Below are positions 18,789 to 27,313 of a stretch of 64,000 nucleotides of DNA, in pieces. The notes below the pieces were generated by a model. It worked only from the letters and a program-made list of their open reading frames with translations, had not been told where the DNA came from and did no database searches. The position numbers and the translations under genes were made by a program. Source of the stretch: Erythrobacter sp. (GTDB lineage: Bacteria > Pseudomonadota > Alphaproteobacteria > Sphingomonadales > Sphingomonadaceae); the NCBI GenBank assembly GCA_019739335.1, contig CP073261.1:3090001-3154000 (forward strand). The letters run 5' to 3'. How positions within the stretch are numbered: position 1 is the stretch's first letter; every line of letters begins with the position of its first letter.

Positions 18789-19106
18789 ATGACGGTGCTC
18801 ACGATCAGGGCACACCGGCGCTATGCGCTGCGTATGCCGGCACAATTGCAGAGCGAAAGCGGCAAGCCCGCGCGCTGCCTGCTGATCGAACTGTCGCAGG
18901 ACGGTTTGCGGATCAGCAATCTGGGTGAGCGAAAGCTCGAACCCGGTGAAGCGGTGACGCTGGATATGCAATGCGGCAAGACCATGCCCGGAAAAATCCG
19001 CTGGGCGCGCGATGGCGTGGCGGGCGTCCTGCTCGATCAGCCACTGCACTTGCCGGAAATGTCCGAGATCATCCACGCAGACCGCCGCGAAACCGCAGCA
19101 GCCTGA
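18789..19106 (+). CDS. PilZ-domain protein
   Basis: A 105-residue single-domain protein. RAHRRYALR at residues 7-15 is the PilZ RxxxR cyclic-di-GMP contact and LIELSQDGLRI the D/NxSxxG element, here with ELSQDG, so the first residue is Glu. Such proteins bind cyclic-di-GMP or have lost it and act in motility or envelope control. The start chosen has GGAGG 12 bases upstream. It is between divergent recN and convergent bamD. Two GGDEF-EAL-PilZ enzymes that could make or break its ligand occur at 37-42.5 kb. Confidence 0.72.
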   Translation: MTVLTIRAHRRYALRMPAQLQSESGKPARCLLIELSQDGLRISNLGERKLEPGEAVTLDMQCGKTMPGKIRWARDGVAGVLLDQPLHLPEMSEIIHADRRETAAA

Positions 19107-19124
19107 TTCGCAATTGCCGGAAGC

Positions 19125-19919
19125 TTACCCGCCCAGCCGCTCCGGATGGTGTTCCCGCATCAGTTCAAATGCACGCTCGTACCATTCATTGCCCGGATAA
19201 TTCGCGCCGAGCACCGCTGCATAGCGCTGCGCTTCTTCCGGCACGCCGATGGCAAGGTTCGATTCGACCAGACGGTACAGCGCTTCGGGCGCGTGGCTGG
19301 TGGTCTGGTAATCGTCCACCACGTTCTGGAACCGCAGCGCGGAAGCCAGCCACTGCCCGGTGCGCTGGTAAAACCGCCCGATTTCCATCTCCTTGCCCGC
19401 AAGGTGATCGTTGATCAGGTCGATCTTGAGTCGTGCATCTGCGGCATAGGGGCTGCGCGGATAGCGGCGGACGATTTCGTTCATCGCCGCAAGCGCCTGC
19501 CGCGTGATCGCCTGATCGCGCTCCACATCGCTGATCTGCTCGTAATAGCTGAGCGCAATCAGGTAATAGGCATAGGGCGCATCGACGTTTCCGGGGTGGA
19601 TCGAGAGGAACCGCGTGGCCGACTGGATCGAGGCGTTGTAATCACGCGCCGCATAGTAGGAGAAGGCGCTCATCAGCTGCGCGCGGCGGGCCCAGGGCGA
19701 ATAGGGATGCTGCCGCTCGACTTCGTCGAACAGCGCCGCCGCCACTTGCAGGTCGCCGCGATCAAGCCGGTCCTTCGCTGCGTTATAGAGCGTTTCCACG
19801 TCGCGCGCGACGTAAGCGAGGTCGGTGCCCTGTTCGGCGCTGCCACGGCTGCATCCGGTAAGGACAATGGCGCAAGTGGCCGCTACCAGCGCAGCGCGGA
19901 TCGATTTTGACGGGTTCAT
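19125..19919 (-). CDS. bamD: Outer-membrane assembly lipoprotein BamD
   Basis: A 264-residue lipoprotein: signal peptide with lipobox LTGC, cysteine at residue 23, followed by TPR-type helical repeats (LYNAAKDRLDRGDLQVAAALFDEVERQHPYSPWARRAQLMSAF and later copies). BamD works with BamA to insert beta-barrel proteins into the outer membrane. ATG 19919 is preferred to the one 36 bases upstream because it gives a compact signal. It is monocistronic, converging on the PilZ gene, whose stop is only 18 bases away. Confidence 0.94.
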   Translation of the reverse strand: MNPSKSIRAALVAATCAIVLTGCSRGSAEQGTDLAYVARDVETLYNAAKDRLDRGDLQVAAALFDEVERQHPYSPWARRAQLMSAFSYYAARDYNASIQSATRFLSIHPGNVDAPYAYYLIALSYYEQISDVERDQAITRQALAAMNEIVRRYPRSPYAADARLKIDLINDHLAGKEMEIGRFYQRTGQWLASALRFQNVVDDYQTTSHAPEALYRLVESNLAIGVPEEAQRYAAVLGANYPGNEWYERAFELMREHHPERLGG

Positions 19920-20020
19920 GCTCCGCCCTATAGCCAGCGCCACGCTGAACGCCAAGTGAAGTGCGCGCGGGCCTGTCGAAATTGCGACAAGGGCCGCGAA
20001 TCCGACGAGCAGGACGGCGA

Positions 20021-20066
20021 ATAGACGTTCGTCGGTCCTGATTTGCCGGTCGTCGGCGAACGTCTA
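20021..20066. repeat. Inverted repeat upstream of urcA
   Basis: Arms at 20021-20035 and 20051-20066 share ATAGACGTTCG as a perfect 11-bp stem, extended with one mismatch, around a short loop. It lies between divergent bamD and urcA. It has no T-run, so it is not a simple terminator; an operator or a small REP-like unit are both possible. Confidence 0.5.
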
Positions 20067-20202
20067 TGTTTGTCGATGTTACAAGCTTCCCTGTCGAGGC
20101 GCACGATCATTCCTCCCGTGTGTTGGCTACATCAGCCTCATCGCTCCCGGCCAAACCCCCCAGACCCCCCACCGGCCGGGAGCGCAAAGAGGAGGAAAGA
20201 TC

Positions 20203-20523
20203 ATGACCCGTTTCCTGAAGACAGGACTTGCTGCCGCCATGCTGGCCAGCGCCTTCACCGCCACCCCCGTGCTGGCCAGCCAGGATGGCGAGCCCGCCGA
20301 AGCCTATGTCCGCTACGACGATCTCGACCTGTCGACCGAGCGCGGGCTTGGCCTGCTGGAATCGCGCTATCGCGATGCCGCGCAATATGCCTGCGGCATG
20401 GATATCCGCGAAACCGGAACGCGCATGGCCCGCCGCGAAGCGCGGCTGTGCTACGCCGAAAAGCTGCGCAATTACGAGCGCGAAGTGGCCGCCATTATCG
20501 CTGCCGACCGTCGCAACGTCTGA
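20203..20523 (+). CDS. UrcA-family secreted protein
   Basis: A 106-residue protein with a signal peptide ending at VLAS (about residue 26) and the UrcA-family pattern VRYDDLDLSTERGLGLLESRYRDAAQYACG, with a second cysteine near position 87 (RLCYAEKL) that could pair with Cys64. UrcA proteins are frequent and of unknown role in Sphingomonadales and Caulobacterales, and this is one of the markers used here to place the organism. AGGAGG stands about 8 bases before the ATG. A strong terminator follows after 111 bases. Confidence 0.82.
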   Translation: MTRFLKTGLAAAMLASAFTATPVLASQDGEPAEAYVRYDDLDLSTERGLGLLESRYRDAAQYACGMDIRETGTRMARREARLCYAEKLRNYEREVAAIIAADRRNV

Positions 20524-20634
20524 CGCACGGCTGCAATACAAGGTGGCCAAGCGCCGCCCCGACCTGTCCCGTCCACCCGGCCCGCATGGGTAAGATGCTG
20601 GCCGACAAGACCCCAACGGAACAGGTTCGCCTCA

Positions 20635-20678
20635 GCCCGCCGCAGCGCTTTCAAGGCGCTGCGGCGGGCATTTTCTTT
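20635..20678 (+). terminator. Rho-independent terminator after urcA
   Basis: A perfect 14-bp G+C-rich stem (20635-20648 with 20656-20669) around a 7-base loop, followed by ATTTTCTTT. It ends the urcA transcript and lies 62 bases before the next gene. The 111-base stretch from the urcA stop to the stem could be a long 3' UTR. Confidence 0.85.
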
Positions 20679-20739
20679 GGCCGCCTGCGCTAGCGGCAGG
20701 GCTGGCGAATGTGGCGGCCCTTTCCTATAGGCTTGCACT

Positions 20740-21477
20740 ATGGCCAAAGCGCTTTTCGAGCTGAACCCCGATCTCGACCGTGCGGCGCTGACCCGCCGGT
20801 TCGCACAGGCGAAGCGGTTGCAGATCCGCGACGTGCTTACCGATGTAACAGCGCGCGAATTGCGCACTATCCTCCACACGGCGACACCCTGGGGGATTGC
20901 CATGCAAGCGGGTGCAACCGGCAAGGCACGCGGCTTCAGTGCGGCGGAATTGCGCGATCAGGCAGGGGCGCAGGCGGCGATGGAACTGGCCAAGGCCACC
21001 GATGCGGCGGCAGCGAAGGGCGACTATGCCTTCCGCTCGCTTCGTTATTCATTGGTTGAGGCAGTGCAGCAGGGTTGGGACAAGGACGGACCGTTCGAAA
21101 TTCTGCTTGAACATCTCAACGCCGAGCCTTTCCTGGAACTGATGCGTGAGGTGACGGGCATCCCCGAACTGTGCCGTGCCGATGGTCATGCCAGTTGCTA
21201 CGCCGCGCAGCACTTCCTCGGGCGGCACAACGACAGCCACGTCGCCGAAGGCTGGCGGATCGCCTATGTGCTCAATCTCACCATCGATGACTGGCATCCC
21301 GATTGGGGCGGACACCTGCTGTTCTTCGATGCCGAGGGGAATATCGAGCTGGGCATGAAGCCGAAGTTCAACACGCTCAATCTGTTTCTGGTGCCGCAGG
21401 ATCACGCCGTCAGCTACGTTCCACCGTTTGCCCCCAAGGGCCGTTATTCGATTAACGGCTGGCTGCGCGACCGGTGA
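20740..21477 (+). CDS. 2-oxoglutarate/Fe(II) oxygenase, prolyl-hydroxylase-like
   Basis: A 245-residue protein with the facial triad at H-N-D in RHNDSHVAEG and the distal histidine in PQDHAVSYV; the following GRYSINGW supplies the 2-oxoglutarate-binding arginine. The N-terminal half is helical and contains no known domain. It probably hydroxylates a protein or small substrate in the cytoplasm. It is the first of three genes joined by 4-base overlaps: the next encodes a TPR protein with another 2OG-type domain and the third a methyltransferase. Substrate unknown. Confidence 0.82.
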   Translation: MAKALFELNPDLDRAALTRRFAQAKRLQIRDVLTDVTARELRTILHTATPWGIAMQAGATGKARGFSAAELRDQAGAQAAMELAKATDAAAAKGDYAFRSLRYSLVEAVQQGWDKDGPFEILLEHLNAEPFLELMREVTGIPELCRADGHASCYAAQHFLGRHNDSHVAEGWRIAYVLNLTIDDWHPDWGGHLLFFDAEGNIELGMKPKFNTLNLFLVPQDHAVSYVPPFAPKGRYSINGWLRDR

Positions 21478-23081
21478 GCGCTGGTTCGGGAATCTATTTC
21501 GGCGATGCAGCGCTGGCCAACAGCGAGGGCAATCTGGCGATGCGGAGGGGCGATCCATCTGCGGCAGAAGCACTGTTCGCACAGGCTTGCAGAATTGCGC
21601 CGCAAATCACGGAATTTGCGATAAATCAGGCCATCGCGCTGGCGACGCTCGAACGTCATGAGGCGGCGTTGTCGGTTCTCGATCGCCACGCTTCAGCCTG
21701 CGCGGGCGATGCACGTTATCACTCTGTCCGCGCCAATTCGCTGCGGGCTTTACGGCGGCTCGCGGAGTCCGCGCAGTCCTATGACCGCAGCCTTGCCCTC
21801 GCCCCGCAGGGAGCCAAGGCCCTGCATGGCCGCGCGCGAGTGGCAATGGAGCGGGGCGAGGCCGACGCGGTGGCGCGGTTCGAGGCGGCGCTGGCGGTGA
21901 ATACACAAGACCCGGAAGCGTGGCTGGGACTCGCCGAAGCACTTGATGCAGCCGGGGAAACCACCCGCGCGCGCGATATCGCCGCGCAGTTGGTGGCGCA
22001 GGCGCCCCATTGGGTGGAAGCGCTGCGATTTCTCTCGCAATTGCGGCTAGCCGCGGGAGAAGGTCACTTCGCTGCGCACTTCGCCGAGGCCGAGCGCCTC
22101 CGTCCGTCCGATCCGGATCTCGCTCGCGCGCACGTGACGGTGCTCGATGCACATGATCTGCACGCAGAAGCTCTCGCGGTAGCGGCGGCAGCGCACGCGC
22201 GGATGCCCGGCGATCCGGCGATGGCACTGCTCGAAGCGGTGCAGGCGAGCAGCGCGGGCGAGGATGCGCGGGCGACTGCATTGTTCGCTGAGCTCGCGCT
22301 CGAAACGCCAGAACGCTGGTTGCACGAGGCGCGGCATTGCCTGCGGATCGGCGAATTGGCGCGGTGCGAAGCCTTGCTGGAACCGGTGATTGCGCAGGCA
22401 CCCGGCAATGTCTCGGCCTGGGCGATGCGCGATCTGGTGTGGCGGCTCGCCGCCGATGCACGCGCGGACTGGCTGCACGGGCAGGATGGGCTGGTGCGGA
22501 TGCTCGCCCTGCCCGATGCCGCTGCGGTGGTGGCCGAAGCCGTGCCCTTGCTGCATTGGCTGCATGACAAGTCGGCCTTCCCGCTCGGCCAGAGCCTGCG
22601 CGGAGGGACGCAGACGCGCGGCAACCTGTTCGATCGGGCGGAGCCAGAGCTCGCACGGCTGCATTCGGCGCTGATCGCCGCGCTGGAGGACTATCGCGCC
22701 GGATTGGCGCCTGCCGATCCTTCCCACCCCCTGCTGCGCCACCGGGAAGGTGGCTGGGCGATAACCGGTTCATGGTCGGTCCGGCTCGCGGGCGGCGGAG
22801 ATCATCATGCGCCGCACCTGCATCCGCAGGGTTTGTTGTCCTCCGCCTGCTATCTGTTGCTGCCCGATGCTGTGGGCGAGGAAGCGCAGGCAGGCTGGAT
22901 CGAATTGGGCCGCCCTGCCCCCGACCTGCGGCTCGACCTGCCGCCGCTCTACACGCTGGAGCCAAAGGCCGGCCATCTCGCGCTGTTTCCCAGCACGCTC
23001 TACCACGGCACGCGCCCCTTCCGGCTGGGGCAGCGGATGACGGTGGCTTTCGATGTGACCCTAGCGGGGGCGGGTCATTGA
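21474..23081 (+). CDS. TPR protein with C-terminal 2OG-Fe(II) oxygenase domain
   Basis: A 535-residue protein starting at GTG 21474 (GTGA overlap). The N-terminal 330 residues are TPR-like helical repeats rich in alanine (for example LFAQACRIAPQITEFAINQAIALATLERHEAAL). The C-terminal third has GGDHHAPHLHPQGLLSSACYLLLP, then GHLALFPSTLYHGTRPFRLGQRMTVAFDV, the pattern of the PF13759-type putative 2OG-Fe(II) oxygenases, with metal-binding histidines in the first and second segments. The TPR part may capture a protein substrate. It is coupled to the genes on both sides. Confidence 0.8.
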   Translation: MSAGSGIYFGDAALANSEGNLAMRRGDPSAAEALFAQACRIAPQITEFAINQAIALATLERHEAALSVLDRHASACAGDARYHSVRANSLRALRRLAESAQSYDRSLALAPQGAKALHGRARVAMERGEADAVARFEAALAVNTQDPEAWLGLAEALDAAGETTRARDIAAQLVAQAPHWVEALRFLSQLRLAAGEGHFAAHFAEAERLRPSDPDLARAHVTVLDAHDLHAEALAVAAAAHARMPGDPAMALLEAVQASSAGEDARATALFAELALETPERWLHEARHCLRIGELARCEALLEPVIAQAPGNVSAWAMRDLVWRLAADARADWLHGQDGLVRMLALPDAAAVVAEAVPLLHWLHDKSAFPLGQSLRGGTQTRGNLFDRAEPELARLHSALIAALEDYRAGLAPADPSHPLLRHREGGWAITGSWSVRLAGGGDHHAPHLHPQGLLSSACYLLLPDAVGEEAQAGWIELGRPAPDLRLDLPPLYTLEPKAGHLALFPSTLYHGTRPFRLGQRMTVAFDVTLAGAGH

Positions 23082-23965
23082 GCGAGGCGGCGTGGGACGC
23101 CTTCTGGGCGCAGCAGCGCGGTTGCCTGCCCGATAGTGCAACTGGCAGCGGCAGGGTGGTGGCGCAGGCGTGGCACGCCTTCGCCCGCCAGCTTCCCCGA
23201 GGTGCGAAAGTGCTCGATCTGGCTACGGGAGACGGGGTGGTAATGGCCCGAATGCTGGAAGCGCGGCGCGATCTCAAACCGGTTGGTATCGATCAGGCCA
23301 AGGCTCTCCCACCGCCCCCGCGCGGCGCAAAAATGCACGCGGGAATAGCGATGAGCGCCTTGCCCTTTGCCGATGCCTACTTCGCAGCCGTCACCAGCCA
23401 GTTCGGCTTCGAGTACGGCGCAATGGAAGCAGGGGCCGCAGAAGTGGTGCGGGTGCTTCAACCCGGCGGGTCAACCTGCGTGATCGCCCACCGCTCAGAC
23501 AGTCCGATCGTGGCGCACAATCGCGCCCGGCGGGCTGCAATCGAATGGGCAATCGGCGAGCAGGACCTGCCCGGCAAGGCCAAGCGCAGTCTGGCGCTGC
23601 GGCAATTCGGCGTGGCCCCCATCCCGCCTGACATCGCCAGCGCACCGGCGGCGGGCGCGGCAAAATTCGGGCAGGGCTCGGCCGCGTGGGAAATAGCCGA
23701 GGCGATCCGGCGGACGCTCCTTGCGTCGGGCCGCGAGCCGCCTGCCCAAACTGCCGCGATGATCGACCGGATCGCCGGACAGGCGCGCAATGAGGCGAGC
23801 CGGATTGGTGCACTCGAAGCGGCTGCAGAAGCGGCGGGAACCGGCGAGAACGTGGAGGCAGCGCTGGTCAATGCAGGACTACAACGAGTTGAACGGCGCG
23901 ACCTGCACGATGGCATGGCCGCCACACCTTTCGCGACGCTACTCGTGCTGACCAAGCTAGCCTAG
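23078..23965 (+). CDS. Class I SAM-dependent methyltransferase
   Basis: A 295-residue methyltransferase with motif I VLDLATGDGVVMARML, the acidic residue of GIDQAK, and a middle FADAYFAAVTSQFGFEYG then EVVRVLQPGGSTCVIAH typical of type-11-like enzymes. It starts at TTG 23078, whose TTGA overlaps the previous stop, so a strong ATG is absent; GGGGGCGGG is the nearest ribosome-like stretch. The C-terminal half is variable. As third gene of the oxygenase operon it probably modifies the same product. The gene runs towards a terminator shared with the convergent TonB receptor. Confidence 0.82.
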   Translation: MSEAAWDAFWAQQRGCLPDSATGSGRVVAQAWHAFARQLPRGAKVLDLATGDGVVMARMLEARRDLKPVGIDQAKALPPPPRGAKMHAGIAMSALPFADAYFAAVTSQFGFEYGAMEAGAAEVVRVLQPGGSTCVIAHRSDSPIVAHNRARRAAIEWAIGEQDLPGKAKRSLALRQFGVAPIPPDIASAPAAGAAKFGQGSAAWEIAEAIRRTLLASGREPPAQTAAMIDRIAGQARNEASRIGALEAAAEAAGTGENVEAALVNAGLQRVERRDLHDGMAATPFATLLVLTKLA

Positions 23966-23980
23966 CTCCAACTCACGGAT

Positions 23981-24020
23981 AACAAAGAAAAAGGGCGGAG
24001 GAACCGAAGTTCCCCCGCCC
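23981..24020 (-). terminator. Terminator of the TonB-receptor gene
   Basis: On the reverse strand a GGGCGGGGGAAC / GTTCCTCCGCCC stem (23993-24020) with a 4-base loop is followed by TTTTTCTTTGTT (23981-23992). The T-run is on the reverse side only, so it serves the receptor gene at 24054-27041. It lies right after the methyltransferase stop. Confidence 0.85.
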
Positions 24021-24053
24021 CTTTCACTCACGCTTTCGCGCGGCAGGTGTCGC

Positions 24054-27041
24054 TTAGAAGCGGACGACCGCCGAAACGAAGAAGTCGCGGCCGAGCGTGT
24101 CGTAGGTGCTCGGGTAGGTGTTGGCCTGCTCCTGGTTATCACCCAGCAGCAGCGAGTTCGGACGGTTGGTCACATAGAGACCATCCGCGTCGAAGGTCGG
24201 CGTGCCCGGCAGGGTGTCGAACAGGTTGTTCACACCGGCGCTGATCGTGACGGCCTCGTTCCAGTCATACGAGAGGGTAAGGTCGATCAGGTCGTAGGCG
24301 CCGATACGCTCGATGCCGTTCCAGTCCGAGTAGTCCACGGTGTCATCCTGATCGTCCACCGCGCTCAGGTGGCGCCAGCGGGTCGACATGGTGAACGGAC
24401 CGTCCACCCAGCTGAACCGCGACGTCCACTTGAAGCCCGGAGTCGGCTGGCCGCACTGGCCCCCGAACTGGCTGGCGCATTCGGTGACCTGGTTAAGCTC
24501 GGCCACCGGAATGAAGTACGAGCTTTCGGTCCAGGTGCCCAGGAACGAAATGTTGAAGTCCGAGACCCCACCATTGCTGAACACCGAGAATGGCAGGTCC
24601 ATTCCGTAGCTGATCTGGAGATCGATACCCGAAACACCCAGCTCGGCGAGGTTGGCGTTCGACACGAGCGGCGGAGCGTCCGTGGTGATCGCGCCATCGC
24701 TGTTGCGAATGCCGACGAAGGGCTGACAAGCCGCGCTGTTGACGTCCTGCACATCGCGATAGCACAGATCGAACAGACCCTGCAGACTGCCACCTGCCAC
24801 CGAAATCGCATTTTCGATCACGATGTCGAAGTAGTCTGCAGTAATCGTCAGGCCGGGGACCATCGCCGGCTGGATCACGACACCAAAGGTCATCGAGTCA
24901 GAGACTTCTTCCTGCAGGTTCGGATTGCCGCCGAACAGCGCAGGGATCTGCGCGTTGAGCTGGACTGCCGAAGCATTGCCGAGGTTGCTCTGCGGAACAC
25001 CGGTGGCGACGCAAACTGCGTCAGCGCCGGGGTTCTGGTTCAGGAATTCCTGGTTGCCGCAAGGATCGGTCGCACCGGGGAAACCGATGGCCTGGCCCTG
25101 GAACAGTTCACCGACGTTCGGAGCACGAACGGCGCGCTGGTACTGGCCACGGAACTTCAAGCCATCGAACGGCGCGAATTCAACACCGCCCGCATAGGCC
25201 CAAACACCGCCAACCGCTTCGAGCGAGTAATCGGAGTAACGGCCCGCCGCACTCAGATCGAGAGTCATGCCGCCATCGGTTTCGATGACCGGGATGTTCA
25301 ACTCGCCGAAGATCTCCTTCACGCTGTAGGCACCTTCGGTCGCGTCACCGGCATTGAAGCCGATCACGTCACCCGAAGACAAGGCAGTGTCAGGAATGAA
25401 CTGCGAAGCCATCCGGCGATATTCACCGCCCAGCGCGAAGCCGATCGGTGCGGCGTTGCCGATGGCAAAATCGCCAAAGGTGCCGGAGAGGTAGCCCGTC
25501 AGAACTTCAAGCGTCGAGACGTCACCATTTTGCGCCTGGATGCTGATCGCGTCGACCATTTCCGGGGTCAGGCCGCCTTCATCGAAGATGTTGATCGGCG
25601 TACCGGTGCCATCGAGGCCTGCCGCGAAAGCCGAGCGCGAGATGTTGCCCGCCTGAACGTTGGCATTCCGCGTACGAGCATACGAGTAGTAGGCATCGTA
25701 GTTGATGTAGTCGGTGATATCACCACGCAGACCGCCCAGAACGCGGAAGGCGTTACGCTCATCGAGCGTGTTGCGCGAACCGGTTTCGATCGTGCGGCGC
25801 TGGATGGAGGTGCTAACCACACCGGCTGCAGCGCCCGGAAGAGCCGACAGGCCGTTTGCAAGACGAGCCGCATTGGCTGCGGTTTCGTTGGCATCGAGCT
25901 GCTGGAGCTGGGTAAACACGGCATCGCTTACGAACGGCTGCACCGTGTCGAGATCGACGAGGAAGGTGCCGGTAACAGGAGTTGCCGCCAGTTCCTGCGC
26001 CACGCGGTTGTTGACGTAGGAAACTTCAGTGTAGACCTCATGGCCGGTGAAGATTTCGTACTCGGCATAGCCGCCCAGCAGGTAACGTTCCTGCGGGATC
26101 TGCAGGTAGTTGGCTGGAGCATAGTTGTAGGTGTCGCCTGCACGCGCACGCGCACCGCCGCTGCCGACGTCAAAGATCGCATCGTCAAGCACGAGGCCGT
26201 CAGCAAGTGGAGCGCACTGGCCGGGGATATCGCAATCGGCATCGGCAACAATTCCGACTTCGGTCGGCGCATTGAAGCGCGTTGCCGGCATGGTCGAAGA
26301 ACCAAACGCTTGCAGGAAGTCATCGAAGGTTTCGGCACCGACCGCAACCCGCGAGAAGCCGCGATCGCCCTGGAAGATCGATTCACGATTGTAGTATTCG
26401 CCGAACACGGTTGCACGACCGCGACCGTCAGCGAACTCCGTGCCGATCGCACCGTGCAACTGGTAACGCTGCCCATCGCCGCGCTCAGTAATGGAATACT
26501 GACCACCGACTTCCGCACCATCGACATGGCGCAGGCGGAAGTTGACGACACCCGCAAGGGCGTCCGAACCGTACACAGCCGATGCGCCGCCGGTCACCAC
26601 GTCAACACCGTCCAACAGGAACTGCGGAATGGTGTTCAGATCGACGACCTGGTTGGTATCGTAGAACATCCAGCGGCGGCCATTCACCAGCACCATCGTA
26701 CGGGTCGAGCCGAGGCCACGAAGGTTCAGGGTCGAGGCACCGGTGCCGGGATTGTTCGACGCCGAGGTGAAGCCGGGGATGACCTGCGGCAGGGTGTTGA
26801 TGACGCTTTCGACGTTCACCGCGCCCGACAGGGAGAATTCTTCGGAATCGACAACGGCCACCGGAGCAGCGGTATCGACGTCACGGCGCTGGATGCGCGT
26901 ACCGGTGACGAGGATGGCGTTTTCTTCAGCGGCGGCCGGTTCCATGGTCGGATCGTCCTGGGCCATCGCGGGCATGGCGATCAGCGATCCGAAAATCACC
27001 GAGCTGGCGAGCAGCGTAGCCTTGGTCTTGCGAGTAATCAT
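24054..27041 (-). CDS. TonB-dependent outer-membrane receptor
   Basis: A 995-residue receptor with a signal peptide ending at AMAQ (about residue 27), a TonB-box-like ILVTGTRIQRRD, a plug domain (PVAVVDSEEFSLSGAVNVESVINTLPQV to GGASAVYGSDALAGVVNFRL) and a long beta-barrel ending in the outer-membrane C-terminal SAVVRF. It would import a large or metal-bound ligand across the outer membrane using TonB energy. The oxygenase operon converges on its 3' end, an arrangement reminiscent of sphingomonad receptor loci. The 272-base upstream region (27042-27313) is AT-rich and holds its promoter; no clear operator was identified. Confidence 0.93.
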   Translation of the reverse strand: MITRKTKATLLASSVIFGSLIAMPAMAQDDPTMEPAAAEENAILVTGTRIQRRDVDTAAPVAVVDSEEFSLSGAVNVESVINTLPQVIPGFTSASNNPGTGASTLNLRGLGSTRTMVLVNGRRWMFYDTNQVVDLNTIPQFLLDGVDVVTGGASAVYGSDALAGVVNFRLRHVDGAEVGGQYSITERGDGQRYQLHGAIGTEFADGRGRATVFGEYYNRESIFQGDRGFSRVAVGAETFDDFLQAFGSSTMPATRFNAPTEVGIVADADCDIPGQCAPLADGLVLDDAIFDVGSGGARARAGDTYNYAPANYLQIPQERYLLGGYAEYEIFTGHEVYTEVSYVNNRVAQELAATPVTGTFLVDLDTVQPFVSDAVFTQLQQLDANETAANAARLANGLSALPGAAAGVVSTSIQRRTIETGSRNTLDERNAFRVLGGLRGDITDYINYDAYYSYARTRNANVQAGNISRSAFAAGLDGTGTPINIFDEGGLTPEMVDAISIQAQNGDVSTLEVLTGYLSGTFGDFAIGNAAPIGFALGGEYRRMASQFIPDTALSSGDVIGFNAGDATEGAYSVKEIFGELNIPVIETDGGMTLDLSAAGRYSDYSLEAVGGVWAYAGGVEFAPFDGLKFRGQYQRAVRAPNVGELFQGQAIGFPGATDPCGNQEFLNQNPGADAVCVATGVPQSNLGNASAVQLNAQIPALFGGNPNLQEEVSDSMTFGVVIQPAMVPGLTITADYFDIVIENAISVAGGSLQGLFDLCYRDVQDVNSAACQPFVGIRNSDGAITTDAPPLVSNANLAELGVSGIDLQISYGMDLPFSVFSNGGVSDFNISFLGTWTESSYFIPVAELNQVTECASQFGGQCGQPTPGFKWTSRFSWVDGPFTMSTRWRHLSAVDDQDDTVDYSDWNGIERIGAYDLIDLTLSYDWNEAVTISAGVNNLFDTLPGTPTFDADGLYVTNRPNSLLLGDNQEQANTYPSTYDTLGRDFFVSAVVRF

Positions 27042-27313
27042 TCTTGTGCTCCTGGTATAGGGGAGAAACTGCGGGAAAGAGGTACCTGACCCATGCGGGA
27101 TTGACCCATCATCAATGTCTGGCGACCAATTCCTCCTTCCTCAGATTGCCCCAAAGCACTTCGCCGGATTCCAGACAATCATTGTCTTGACCGGTTTCAC
27201 AGGAGACGATTTCGTGTGACATTTATGAAACAACTGCGTCAACGGGGTTACACGCTTGTGACACAGGGCCGATTCCGGTTGCTCGCTGGCACGCTTTGGC
27301 CCTCCGTTCTCTG

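Noticed and set aside
24369..27089. A 906-codon open frame on the + strand
   Set aside because: It is the antisense shadow of the TonB receptor, whose signal peptide, plug and C-terminal barrel motif are clear on the reverse strand.
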